The position numbers and the translations under genes are program-made. Below are positions 46,358-54,746 of a DNA stretch of 64,000 nt, piece by piece. Below the pieces are notes generated by a model. It was given only the letters and a program-made list of their open reading frames with translations. It did not search any database and was not told the DNA's origin. Location: contig NC_007643.1 in assembly GCF_000013085.1 (NCBI RefSeq), positions 3,667,501-3,731,500 of the forward strand. The letters run 5' to 3'. Numbering within the stretch: the stretch's first letter is position 1; every line of letters begins with the position of its first letter. Source of the DNA: Rhodospirillum rubrum ATCC 11170. GTDB lineage: Bacteria > Pseudomonadota > Alphaproteobacteria > Rhodospirillales > Rhodospirillaceae.

Positions 46358-48322
46358 TCAGAACGTCACTTTGCCCTTGAGGAAGTAATTGCGCCCCTCT
46401 TCCGGGTAGCCCTCGCTGAGCTCGTAGCGGGTATCAAGGATGTTGTTGACCCCGGCTTCCAGGCTGATCGCCTCAGTGACGTCGTAGCGTACCGCGAGGT
46501 CGGAGATGACGTACCCATCGACCTTGGTTCCAGCGGTATCGGAATAGCGTTCCGAGGCCAGGGTCACGCTCGGTCGCACCGACAGGGCGTCGGTCAGCGC
46601 ATAGGCGCCATAGATCACGCCCTTGTGACGCGGCGCGTCGGTGACGTGGATCGCCGATTTCTCGTTCTGGGCATTGAGCAGCGTATACGAGACGCCAAGC
46701 TCGGTGCGCGGCAGCACGGTGGTCTGGATGCCCAGTTCCAGACCCTGATGAATGGCGTCGCCAACGTTTTGCATCTGGCTGACATTGCGGGTCAGGGCGA
46801 CCGATTCGATGGCGTCGGAAATCGCGCTGTGAAAGACCGAGGCATCGATCCGCGTGTTGCCAAACAGCGTCTGCTCGACCCCCAGTTCATAGGTGGCGGC
46901 GCGCTCGGCCTCCAGCGACGCATTGGGCAAGCCTCGGCCCATCCGATAGGAATAGCGGTCCTTCAGCGTCGGGAAGCGGCTTTTATAGGCCATCGAGGCG
47001 TGCAGGGCGCCGGTGTCGCTATAGCGATAGACACCCTTGATCTGCCAGTTGACGGCGTCGCTGCTGGTCAGCGGGAAATCCGTGATGGCCTTGTTTTGGT
47101 AATCCTCGGCCTTCTGGGTATCGCGCCAGTCGTAGCTGAGGCCGGTGATGAGATCGAGATCCCGGGTGACATGGGCGGTGTGCTCGGCGCCAAACGACCA
47201 AGTGTTATCGATATCGGTGCGGGTCGGCTCGCCGGCGTTGTGCTCGCGGTGAACGTCCTGCTTGAAATGGGCCGCCAGCTTCAGCGTGCTCCATTCGGCC
47301 AGATCGCCGCCAACCTCGCTCGACCCGCCGACCGAGTAGTCATCGTAATAGCTGGTGAACGACGATGCCCGGGCCTGGGTGTCGTAATCCTTATCGTCGA
47401 AGGCCTTCAGCCGGTTGACGAACGAGTCATAATAGGCCCGGGTCTTGAGCGACCAGCTTTCGGAAAGCCCCGTCCGCGACAGCCAATAAAGGCTGCGCTT
47501 ATCCCACTTCGGCCATTGCCAATAGCGCGAGGTGACGCTGCGGTCATCGCCCATATAGGGCGGATTGCCCTTTTCGCCGTGCTGGTAGATGAGGTTGAGC
47601 GCGTATTCGTCATCGTCGCGCGGGGTGATCGCCGCCTTGAGGTTGAGCTTGACATCCTCGGCGGCGGAATTGCCGCGATACCCGCCGTTCTCGTCGCGCC
47701 CGCTCACCCCATCGGCCAAGCTGAATCCTTCCAGCTTCGACCAACTGCCGCTGCCCTGGACCCAGCCCAGATCCTGGCGACTGCCCGCCGAGAAGGCCGA
47801 ATAGGCGCCGTTATAGCCGCCGTCGCCAAAGCGCACCCCGCTTTCAAGCTCGCCTTCCAGGGCCTTGGTCGGCTTGCGGGTCACCAGATTGATCACCCCG
47901 CCCAGGGCATTGGGGCCGGTCAGCACCGAGCCGCCATCCTTGGCGACCTCGATCTTCGACAAATCGAAGGTGGTGAAGCGCCCCAGATCGACATTGCCGT
48001 CATAGGGCACGTAAACCGGAATGCCATCGATCAGAACCGGAACCTGACGCAGCGTGAAACCGCGCACGCTGACCATTTCCTCGTTACGGGCGCCGCCGCG
48101 CGACAGCGTCACCCCGGGAACGCGATCGATCGCCTGACTGACCGTCTGGGCGTCGTGGGCGCGCATCTCCTCGCCCCGCACCGTATCGCTGGCCGCCTCG
48201 CCGCGCTCCCCGGGGGCGGAGACCAGGATCTCGCCCAATTCAAAAACCGATGCCTCACTTGGCGAAGCCCCCCCGGCCACGACGGTTCCGACCGCCAACA
48301 GGGACATGGCAATACCCTTCAT
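46358..48322 (-). CDS. TonB-dependent outer-membrane receptor
   Basis: About 654 residues from ATG at 48322 (SD GGAGGG). Signal peptide ~1-24, then a TonB-box-like FELGEILVSAPG. The plug domain contains SQAIDRVPGVTLSRGG, MVSVRGFTLRQVPVLIDGI and GPNALGGVINLVTRKP. The beta-barrel ends in the aromatic motif NYFLKGKVTF, required for outer-membrane insertion. The ligand is probably a siderophore or similar metal chelate, given the FecBCD-like genes on both sides. It resembles the FepA/vitamin B12-type group in plug length, but the substrate cannot be assigned from sequence. Confidence 0.93.
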   Translation of the reverse strand: MKGIAMSLLAVGTVVAGGASPSEASVFELGEILVSAPGERGEAASDTVRGEEMRAHDAQTVSQAIDRVPGVTLSRGGARNEEMVSVRGFTLRQVPVLIDGIPVYVPYDGNVDLGRFTTFDLSKIEVAKDGGSVLTGPNALGGVINLVTRKPTKALEGELESGVRFGDGGYNGAYSAFSAGSRQDLGWVQGSGSWSKLEGFSLADGVSGRDENGGYRGNSAAEDVKLNLKAAITPRDDDEYALNLIYQHGEKGNPPYMGDDRSVTSRYWQWPKWDKRSLYWLSRTGLSESWSLKTRAYYDSFVNRLKAFDDKDYDTQARASSFTSYYDDYSVGGSSEVGGDLAEWSTLKLAAHFKQDVHREHNAGEPTRTDIDNTWSFGAEHTAHVTRDLDLITGLSYDWRDTQKAEDYQNKAITDFPLTSSDAVNWQIKGVYRYSDTGALHASMAYKSRFPTLKDRYSYRMGRGLPNASLEAERAATYELGVEQTLFGNTRIDASVFHSAISDAIESVALTRNVSQMQNVGDAIHQGLELGIQTTVLPRTELGVSYTLLNAQNEKSAIHVTDAPRHKGVIYGAYALTDALSVRPSVTLASERYSDTAGTKVDGYVISDLAVRYDVTEAISLEAGVNNILDTRYELSEGYPEEGRNYFLKGKVTF

Positions 48323-48471
48323 GGTTACCCTCCATAGGCATGAACGTATATAGCGCTGGATAAACGGCCCCGTCGGGGGCCGCGAGTCTGGGGGGGGAGA
48401 TTGGAAAAGGGGGGAGACGGAATGAAAAACGGCGGGAAGACGGAACGGGAAAGGCGCGCGGACGTGACGGG

Positions 48472-48999
48472 TCAGGCGGTGACCGGCGCCAGCGCTTCGA
48501 ACCATGCGGTCAGGGCGGCGGGCCGGGGGTCTAGGAGATCGCCCATATCGCCGGTAAAGCGCCGCCAGCCCTCTTCGAAGCGACGGGCCACCGGGATCAG
48601 GAAGGGGGTTCCCGAAGCCAGGATATCGAGCATCTCCTCGGACATGCCCGCCCCTTCCAGCTCCAGATGGCCGAAGCGATTGCCAACGATCAGCGCCGGG
48701 CGCTCCTCAAGGGCTTGGCGCAGGGCGACGGCGGCCTCGGCGATGGCGGCCGAATCGATGGAGCAGGCGGTGGAGTGGCGCCCGAGGTTTTGCGAGATGA
48801 CGATCCGCCGCGCCTTGCCGATCACCCGCACAACGGTGCGGGTCACGCCCTCCGCATCAGGCTCGCGGCCCTGCAGCAGGCCGCCGACGCGCAGCTTGCG
48901 GGCCAGAAGACCTTCGACGAAATCACCCACCAGGGCGTCGATGCCCTCTTCCTGATCGTAAACCACCCCGGCGAAGCGGGGCAGGCCCTCGTCATCCAT
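48472..48999 (-). CDS. DUF2478 family protein
   Basis: 175 residues from ATG at 48999. The pattern FAGVVYDQEEGIDALVGDF, VGGLLQGREPD, LIVGNRFGHLELEGAGM and GTPFLIPVARRFEEGWRRF fits DUF2478, a family loosely related to P-loop nucleotide-triphosphatases but without a recognisable Walker A here. Function unknown; family members have been noted near metal-uptake genes (from memory, uncertain). It lies 149 bp upstream of the receptor on the same strand and divergent from the permease, so it may be co-expressed with the receptor. Confidence 0.75.
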   Translation of the reverse strand: MDDEGLPRFAGVVYDQEEGIDALVGDFVEGLLARKLRVGGLLQGREPDAEGVTRTVVRVIGKARRIVISQNLGRHSTACSIDSAAIAEAAVALRQALEERPALIVGNRFGHLELEGAGMSEEMLDILASGTPFLIPVARRFEEGWRRFTGDMGDLLDPRPAALTAWFEALAPVTA

Positions 49000-49234
49000 C
49001 GCGCGCCCTCTTATCCGATCGCCGATCCGGGCGCTCACCCGGCCCGATCTGGCGAAGTCACAGGTTCCTTGACTTCAGTCTCTTATGCACGATCCTATAC
49101 AGCGTCAACCGATTCAGTCCAATGGTTAAGAGAGCCTCCAGAGCGGCGAGTGGAAAAGGCAAGAGGGGGTTTCCCCGTGATCGCCGCTCTAATCCGCCGA
49201 ATCCACTGATCGAGGTCCGCCGCCGGGAGTTTTG

Positions 49235-50311
49235 ATGCCCAAAGGTCTTCACCCGCCGCTGTCCCGTCCCTTTCGTCTTGGCCGGGCGATCCCGCGAACG
49301 GCCCTGGGCGGGGCCCTCTGTCTGGTCGTCACCCTCACCCTGATCTCCTTCGCCATCGGCCCCTATGGCGTCGCCCCGGGCAAGGTTCTGGCGATTCTGG
49401 CCAGCCGGGCGCTTCCCGGCCTTGCCCAGGCCCTGAGCCTGTCTTGGACGCCCGAGGACGAGGTGGTGGTGATGGCCATCCGCCTGCCACGCATCCTGGG
49501 GGCGCTTCTGGTCGGCGCCGCCCTGGCCACCTCGGGGGCAACCTTTCAGGGATTATTCCGCAATCCGCTGGTCTCGCCCGATCTGCTGGGCGCGGCGGCG
49601 GGGGCTGGGTGCGCCGCCGCCGCCGGCCTTTTGCTGGGGCTTGGCGGCCCGGCCATCCAGGGTCTGGCCTTCCTTGGCGGACTGGCCGCCGTCGGACTGA
49701 CCTGCTTGATCGCCAAAGGCCGTGGCGGTGCCGGCGACGGCCCCTTGATGATGGTGTTGACCGGGCTGATCGTCGGCACGGTGTTTTCGGCATTCATCGG
49801 CCTGATTAAAACCCTGGCCGATCCCGATAACACCCTGCCGGCCATCACCTTCTGGCTGATGGGCAGCCTGTCGGCGATCACCTTGGACGATATCGCGCTC
49901 GCCGCTCCGCCGATCGGCTGCGGGGTGGGGCTGGCCTGCCTGCTGCGCTGGCGGTTGAACGCCCTGGCCTTCGGCGATGACGAAGCCCGGGCGCTTGGCA
50001 TCGATGTCGGCCGCGTCCGACTGGCGGCCATCGTCGCCGCCACCTTGATGACCGCCGCGGCCGTCGCCATCGCCGGCATCATCGGTTTGGTCGGGCTGGT
50101 GGTGCCCCATATGACGCGCATGCTGCTTGGCCCCAATCACGCCGTGCTGCTGCCAGCCTGCGCGCTGTTGGGGGGAGCCTTCCTGCTTGGTGTCGATGAT
50201 CTGGCGCGCAGCCTGGGGCCGACCGAAATCCCGCTTGGCATCCTGACCGCCCTGATCGGCGCGCCCTTGTTCCTGGCGCTGCTTCCCGGGGCGCGGCGGG
50301 GATGGCGATGA
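49235..50311 (+). CDS. FecCD-type iron-complex ABC transporter permease
   Basis: 358-residue inner-membrane permease with about ten helices. Typical FecCD blocks are EDEVVVMAIRLPRILGALLV, GATFQGLFRNPLVSPDLLG, LPAITFWLMGSLSA, ALGIDVGRVRLAAIVAATL and GLVGLVVPHMTRMLLGPNH. The ending includes TEIPLGILTALIGAPLFLALL. ATG at 49235 follows GGGAG. It works with the ATPase downstream (ATGA overlap) and probably with the Tat-exported binding protein at 45.3 kb. Confidence 0.95.
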   Translation: MPKGLHPPLSRPFRLGRAIPRTALGGALCLVVTLTLISFAIGPYGVAPGKVLAILASRALPGLAQALSLSWTPEDEVVVMAIRLPRILGALLVGAALATSGATFQGLFRNPLVSPDLLGAAAGAGCAAAAGLLLGLGGPAIQGLAFLGGLAAVGLTCLIAKGRGGAGDGPLMMVLTGLIVGTVFSAFIGLIKTLADPDNTLPAITFWLMGSLSAITLDDIALAAPPIGCGVGLACLLRWRLNALAFGDDEARALGIDVGRVRLAAIVAATLMTAAAVAIAGIIGLVGLVVPHMTRMLLGPNHAVLLPACALLGGAFLLGVDDLARSLGPTEIPLGILTALIGAPLFLALLPGARRGWR

Positions 50312-51132
50312 GCCCACCGCCTTTGCTCGCCGTTACGGATCTGGCCTGCGGCTATCGCGGTCGCCGGGTGCTGGGGGGGATCGGGTTCACCCTGGCGGCG
50401 GGGGACCTGCTTTGCCTGCTCGGTCCCAATGGCATCGGCAAGACCACGCTGTTTAAAACCCTGTTGCGGCTGCTGCCCCGCCTTGGCGGCGAGATCCGCC
50501 TGAACGGCCGGGATGTGGCGGGGTGGACGGCCAAGCGCTTCGCCGCCGTGGTCGGCTATGTGCCCCAGGCCCATGTGCCGCCCTTTCCCTTCAGCGTGTC
50601 CGATGTGGTGGTTCTGGGACGGGTCGCCCATATGGGGGCCTTCGCCGCCCCCTCGCGCGCCGATCGGCTGATCGCCACCCAGGCCCTCGACCTGCTGGGC
50701 GCCCGTCATCTGGCCGAGGAGCCCTATACCGAAATCAGCGGCGGCGAGCGCCAGTTGGTGCTGATCGCCCGGGCGCTGGCGCAAAGCCCTTCCCTGCTGA
50801 TCATGGACGAACCGACCGCCAATCTGGATTTCGGCAATCAACTGCGCGTGCTCGGCCATATCCGTAAGCTGGTCGAAGACTCCGGGCTGGCGGTGGTGAT
50901 GACCACCCACGATCCCAACCACGCCCTGCACCACGCCACCCGGGTGGCCGCCCTTGGCCGCGATGGCCGGCTGGCCGTCGGCGCTCCCACCGAGGTGGTG
51001 AGCGCCGCCTTCTTGCGTGAGACCTATGGCGTGTCCTGCCGCCTTGCCCCCACCCCCCTCCCCGGCCGCCCCGAGGCCCGCACCTGCCTGCCCGGCGACG
51101 ATCCGGTCGAAAGCCTCGGTCCGCGAGGATAA
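50308..51132 (+). CDS. FecE-type iron-complex ABC transporter ATP-binding protein
   Basis: 274-residue ATPase. Walker A GPNGIGKTTLFKTLL, Q-loop region VGYVPQAHVPPFPFSV (the VPQ typical of FecE/BtuD proteins), signature ISGGERQLVLIARALAQ, Walker B LLIMDEPTANLDFGN and switch His in MTTHDPNHALHH. Start at 50308 overlaps the permease stop (ATGA); an ATG two codons earlier (50302) is possible. Last gene of the uptake locus; followed 10 bp later by the convergent RES toxin gene. Confidence 0.95.
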   Translation: MSPPPLLAVTDLACGYRGRRVLGGIGFTLAAGDLLCLLGPNGIGKTTLFKTLLRLLPRLGGEIRLNGRDVAGWTAKRFAAVVGYVPQAHVPPFPFSVSDVVVLGRVAHMGAFAAPSRADRLIATQALDLLGARHLAEEPYTEISGGERQLVLIARALAQSPSLLIMDEPTANLDFGNQLRVLGHIRKLVEDSGLAVVMTTHDPNHALHHATRVAALGRDGRLAVGAPTEVVSAAFLRETYGVSCRLAPTPLPGRPEARTCLPGDDPVESLGPRG

Positions 51133-51142
51133 GCGGAGCGGG

Positions 51143-51895
51143 CTAAGGACGGATCCAGAAGGGGTCGAGGCGGGGATCGGCGCCGAAGTCGGCGCAGGTG
51201 AATTCCCGTTCGGCCCTGGGAAACTCTCTTGCCACCTGAATGCCAGTTGGGCGGATGAAAAGGCGCCAAGTCTCGAGCCGCTGGGGTTTGGTCGCCCCAA
51301 GAGCCGCCGGCGTCAGGACGCCAAGATTGCAGCCGCCATCGGGATCACGGACCGATCGATAGCGAATGGCCTCAATCCTTGCCGATCGGGCGATGTCGGC
51401 CAAATCCTGGCAGGCCGTGTAATCCAGCCGGTTAACCCATTTCGCCTCATCCTGAGCCAAGGGGGGAAGCGTCAAGTCGATAAGCCGGTCCGCAACGCAG
51501 GGAACGCTGAACGCCATATGGTCCGTGGGACGCGCGGGCAAGTCCGTTCCGGGGGATTCGACGAAGAACAGCAGGCGGTAAAACGCCAGTTCGGCGATAG
51601 CGGTCTCGACGCTCTCGCTGGCGTAGAACACCCCGTCTTGCTGACCGGCTCGGCGAAACCGCGATCCCGTTGGATAGGGACCATAGCGAAACGGCGTTGA
51701 CAGAAGATAATGGAACTGACGGCACGAGGGGGGAACGGGTGGCTTCACCTCGTCAATCAGGTCTTCAAGAAGGCGCTGCTCTTCAAGGCTGTCGACCAGT
51801 CGCATGGTCGAAGCCCGCGACTGCGCCTCGACCACCCGCCAGACATCCTGACGATAGGGCCGGACTTCAGAGGACAGCGCGTCGGGAGTCCACAT
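51143..51895 (-). CDS. RES domain toxin
   Basis: 250 residues. The RES domain is named for conserved Arg, Glu and Ser residues. Here the block LSTPFRYGPYPTGSRFRRAG, then GVFYASESVETAIAELAFYR, supplies the Arg, Ser and Glu positions. RES toxins characterised elsewhere degrade NAD+. About 80 extra residues precede the core. It overlaps the upstream antitoxin gene by 29 bp, so the pair is translationally linked. Convergent with the iron ABC operon. Confidence 0.88.
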   Translation of the reverse strand: MWTPDALSSEVRPYRQDVWRVVEAQSRASTMRLVDSLEEQRLLEDLIDEVKPPVPPSCRQFHYLLSTPFRYGPYPTGSRFRRAGQQDGVFYASESVETAIAELAFYRLLFFVESPGTDLPARPTDHMAFSVPCVADRLIDLTLPPLAQDEAKWVNRLDYTACQDLADIARSARIEAIRYRSVRDPDGGCNLGVLTPAALGATKPQRLETWRLFIRPTGIQVAREFPRAEREFTCADFGADPRLDPFWIRP

Positions 51896-52253
51896 AATCC
51901 GCCGTCGCCACCAATCCTCTTACGGTTTTCATCAGATCAACGGGGCGGGCCCGCAAAGCGTGGTTCTCGGCGTTCAACCAGGACCGGCTGGAACCATCAT
52001 CGCCGCCGGTGATGGCGTCGAGGCTGCGGAAAATGCGGACAAAAAACTGCGCCAACTCGAATTCCTTGCGGCCGCGACGCAGCACATACTGGCCCGCGCG
52101 CATCCGCGACACCGAAGCTTCCGACAGGCCGATGATCTGGGCCAGACCGGCATTGGTCAGACCGAAATGATCCGATGCGCGCACGGTGGCCTTGGAGAGG
52201 ACCAGCCCGGCGGCATGGGCGTCGGGTTCCGCCAGGGGACGCGGACCAGTCAT
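51867..52253 (-). CDS. Xre/MbcA/ParS-type antitoxin of the RES toxin
   Basis: 128 residues from ATG at 52253 (GGGAG 9 bases upstream); an in-frame ATG at 52283 would add ten. The N-terminal helix-turn-helix (FGLTNAGLAQIIGLSEASVSRM) binds DNA. The C-terminal part (ELAQFFVRIFRSLDAITGG, then SWLNAENHALRARPVDLM) matches the DUF2384 toxin-binding domain found with RES toxins. Encoded directly upstream of the toxin. A palindromic TCTATAGA and an 11-bp inverted repeat lie in the promoter region. Confidence 0.88.
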   Translation of the reverse strand: MTGPRPLAEPDAHAAGLVLSKATVRASDHFGLTNAGLAQIIGLSEASVSRMRAGQYVLRRGRKEFELAQFFVRIFRSLDAITGGDDGSSRSWLNAENHALRARPVDLMKTVRGLVATADYVDSRRAVL

Positions 52254-52336
52254 CGGCTTTCTCCCGAATGTTATGTCACCCATTCTTTCTATAGAGAGTG
52301 GCTTTGGCGGGGACTGACGTCAAGACGCGGCAATCG

Positions 52337-52375
52337 CCCCTCGAACGCAAACGGCGGCGCGCCTCGTTCGAGGGG
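52337..52375. repeat. Perfect 11-bp inverted repeat between antitoxin and tRNA-Gly
   Basis: CCCCTCGAACG at 52337 and CGTTCGAGGGG at 52365 are separated by 17 bp. No T-run follows, so it is not an obvious terminator. It may be an operator of the toxin-antitoxin module, a structure downstream of the tRNA, or a trace of insertion at the tRNA gene. Confidence 0.5.
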
Positions 52376-52416
52376 TCCGGCGGGCGAAATCGGCTTTTGA
52401 GGGGCTTGGGGAATTT

Positions 52417-52490
52417 TGGAGCGGGTGAAGGGAATCGAACCCTCGTATTCAGCTTGGGAAGCTGATGTTCTACCATTGAACTACACCCGC
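52417..52490 (-). tRNA. tRNA-Gly (anticodon CCC), CCA encoded
   Basis: Cloverleaf on the minus strand: acceptor GCGGGTG/CACCCGC, D-arm GTTCAATGGTAGAAC, anticodon stem TCAGC/GCTGA around loop TTCCCAA (anticodon CCC), short variable loop, T-arm AGGGTTCGATTCCCT, discriminator T and encoded CCA. It reads GGG glycine codons. Confidence 0.95.
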
Positions 52491-52585
52491 GTCGGCCAAG
52501 GGATATAAGCGAGACGCGGGCGTTTGGCAAGGGCCTCGGCAAGGGAGACGGCGCGCGCCGCCTCCCCGCCACGACCGGCTTGGCC

Positions 52586-53359
52586 TCAGCCCATGATGTT
52601 ATAGCCGCCGTCGACGAAATAGGTCGCCCCGGTCATCGCCTTGGCGCCATCGCCAACCAGGAAGGCGGCCAGCGCCCCGCAATCATCGATGGTCACCAAC
52701 TGGTGCTGGGGGGCGCGCTTGGCCGCGGCTTCCAGCAGTTCGTCGAAGCGATCGAGGCCCGAAGCCGCCCGCGTGCGCAAAGGCCCCGGCGAAATGGCGT
52801 TGACGCGGATCCCCTTGGGACCGAGATCGGCGGCCAGATAGCGCGTCACCCCCTCAAGCGCCGCCTTGACCGGTCCCATCATGTTGTAATGCTCGACCAC
52901 CTTCAACCCGCCATAGAAGGTGACGGTCAGCATCGAGCCGCCGTTTTTCATCAGCGGCTCGGCGTATTTGGCCATGCGCACGAAAGAATGGCACGAGACA
53001 TCCATCGCCAGCGAGAAGCCTTCGCGCGAACAATCGATGACCGGGGCGTGCAGGTCTTCCTTGGGGGCGAAGGCGATCGAATGCAGGAAGAAATCCAGTT
53101 GGCCCCACTCCTCGGCGATGCGATCGAAAACGCCCTTGAGCTGGCCGGATTCGCGCACGTCGCAGGGACCAAGCAGCAAGGCGTCCAGATCCCCAGCCAA
53201 AGGCTCGACATAGGGCTTGGCCTTTTCGTTCAGATAGGTGACGGCGATATCGGCGCCCATCTTCTTGAAATAGCGCGCACAGCCAAAGGCGATGCTCTGG
53301 TCGTTGGCGATGCCCACGACCAGCCCCTTCTTGCCCCGCAGGCTGAATGGAGTGTCCAT
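52586..53359 (-). CDS. fabI: Enoyl-[acyl-carrier-protein] reductase (NADH)
   Basis: Last reductive step of the type II fatty-acid elongation cycle. 257 residues from ATG at 53359. An SDR fold with the FabI-specific N-terminus GKKGLVVGIANDQSIAFGCA (Gly-rich NAD site), LHSIAFAPKEDL, and the catalytic Tyr-x6-Lys in YNMMGPVKAALEG. The C-terminus ATYFVDGGYNIMG is the typical FabI ending. Two extra codon-dense stretches upstream of 53359 lack similarity and are not included. Between tRNA-Gly and rquA on the minus strand. Confidence 0.95.
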   Translation of the reverse strand: MDTPFSLRGKKGLVVGIANDQSIAFGCARYFKKMGADIAVTYLNEKAKPYVEPLAGDLDALLLGPCDVRESGQLKGVFDRIAEEWGQLDFFLHSIAFAPKEDLHAPVIDCSREGFSLAMDVSCHSFVRMAKYAEPLMKNGGSMLTVTFYGGLKVVEHYNMMGPVKAALEGVTRYLAADLGPKGIRVNAISPGPLRTRAASGLDRFDELLEAAAKRAPQHQLVTIDDCGALAAFLVGDGAKAMTGATYFVDGGYNIMG

Positions 53360-53574
53360 AGATGCGATCCCTTGCAAAGTGGAAAACGGCAAGCCCCCTT
53401 GCCGCCCACCGTCGGAAAAGGGATTGCTGCAACGCAATATAAGGACTGGGTTCGGGTGTTTTGAGGGGGATCAAGCGGCTTTTTTCGCCGCTGGGCCGGG
53501 ACCTTAGCGTCCCTGTCGCCCCCATCCTTCCCCCGGCCGCTTCGGCCGGGGCGGCTCACGGAGCCAAAGGCCCC

Positions 53575-53652
53575 GCGATCTTGTTTAAGCGCGTCGCTCC
53601 GCGATCTTCTTTAGGCGCGTCGCTCCGCGATCTCTTTTAAGCGCGTCGCTCC
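53575..53652 (-). repeat. Three tandem 26-bp units covering the end of rquA
   Basis: Units at 53575-53600, 53601-53626 and 53627-53652 share the plus-strand pattern GCGATCTTnTTTAr followed by GCGCGTCGCTCC, with one to three differences. The rightmost unit contains the last four codons and the TAA of rquA. The other two lie downstream of the stop. No spacer bases separate them. Confidence 0.9.
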
Positions 53653-54401
53653 GCGACGACTTTCTGATAAAGCCCCCCGAAGTAGGTTTCCTTGCGCCAG
53701 GTGAACGACCCGGCATCGCTGGCGAAGTCGCTGATTTCGCGCGTACACAGGCCCCAGGCGAAAGGCTCCAGGGTGCGGAACACGAAAGCCATGATCGGGC
53801 GCAGCGGATGCAGCGCCGCGTAGCGGTGATAATCGACGAACACCACCTTGCCGCCCGGCCGCACCGCCGAAAGCATGTTGTCCACGATCTTGGACTTCAC
53901 ATGGTCGGGCACTTCATGAAGCAGGAAGAAGCAACACACCCCGTCGAAATCGCGATCAAGCGGATCGGCGGCATCGGCCCGGCGCAGGGTGACCTGGGGC
54001 AGACCTTCGACCTTGCGGCGGGTATGGTGGATCTGCACCGGCGCCACGTCGTGGACTTCCAGATAACCCTCCGGACCAAGGCGCTCGGCGAGATGACGCG
54101 AGAACGGTCCATAAACGCAGGCGGGCTGCAGAACCTCTTGGCCGGGTTCAAATTCCTTGAACGCCGTGGCCATCAGGCGGGTCATGTTTCCCCACAGGAT
54201 CGCATTGACCACGATTTCGTGGTCAAGCCATTCGACATTGCGGGGATCGAGATAGGCCCAGGTATAGGTCTCTTGCAAATACGCGGGCAGCGGTTTGATG
54301 GGATCAGCGACCACCGGACCGGTTTCCGAAAAGGACTGCGAGGCGGGAAAGGCGCTCTCTTCGGGACCGACAGGGCGGACCGCACCTTGGTGCTTAGTCA
54401 T
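53637..54401 (-). CDS. rquA: Rhodoquinone biosynthesis methyltransferase-like protein RquA
   Basis: RquA converts ubiquinone to rhodoquinone, the low-potential quinone used with fumarate reductase under anoxia; the family is an atypical SAM-dependent methyltransferase fold reported to use SAM as amino donor. 254 residues from ATG at 54401 (SD GGAGAAAG). Recognised by YLQETYTWAYLDPRNVEWLD, VVNAILWGNMTRLM and FFLLHEVPDHVKSKIVDN. The usual Gly-rich SAM motif I is replaced by LQPACVYGPFSRHLA. The end (TREISDFASDAGSF, KETYFGGLYQKVV) fits class I methyltransferase C-termini. A COQ10-like gene lies upstream. Assignment is from memory of the family. Confidence 0.85.
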   Translation of the reverse strand: MTKHQGAVRPVGPEESAFPASQSFSETGPVVADPIKPLPAYLQETYTWAYLDPRNVEWLDHEIVVNAILWGNMTRLMATAFKEFEPGQEVLQPACVYGPFSRHLAERLGPEGYLEVHDVAPVQIHHTRRKVEGLPQVTLRRADAADPLDRDFDGVCCFFLLHEVPDHVKSKIVDNMLSAVRPGGKVVFVDYHRYAALHPLRPIMAFVFRTLEPFAWGLCTREISDFASDAGSFTWRKETYFGGLYQKVVAERRA

Positions 54402-54746
54402 CCACAACTTTCTCCGGAGGGGAAATCCAAACGGGGCGGGAAGCACTTGGTCATCCGACGTAACGAGTGTCAACCAGATCATACAGCGGCGGGCCGAAAA
54501 GGGAAACGTCCGCCCCCGAAAAGCGAGGATACTGCTCTTTATATCAATTCAAAGAAACAGCGCAACAGATTATATTACCCAAGTTTATTTGCGTGTCTAG
54601 AATATCCTCAAAGACTGTGAGGCTCCTGCTCTTAGCGCCCCTGAACCGTTACAGCACCCCGGGGAAAGCGGAGCGAACACTATTTAGAAGAATTTCAGTC
54701 TCTGGGCCACCGGAAAAATCCGTCCCCCGGCGGCGGTCCGCCATCG
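54402..54746. other. 345-bp AT-rich region upstream of rquA
   Basis: Distinctly AT-rich around 54530-54620. On the minus strand TATAAT (54574-54569) with a TAGACA 19 bp upstream could be a promoter giving a ~165-nt leader, and TTGACA occurs nearer the gene at about 54470 without a good -10. No short gene or RNA recognised. The leader might carry oxygen-dependent control of rquA, but no FNR site is evident. Confidence 0.4.

Noticed and set aside
46085-48337. 750-codon plus-strand frame opposite the TonB-dependent receptor
   Set aside because: It is the complement of a clear receptor gene with plug and barrel motifs; the composition is typical of an antisense shadow.
52276-52572. 98-codon minus-strand frame over tRNA-Gly
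   Set aside because: The translation is the familiar artefact of reading through a tRNA gene (MVEHQLPKLNTRVRFPSP type).
53531-53570. GC-rich hairpins between fabI and rquA as a terminator
   Set aside because: Stems are strong (CCCCGGCCG / CGGCCGGGG; GGCTC / GAGCC), but there is no T-run on either strand. Not called as a terminator.
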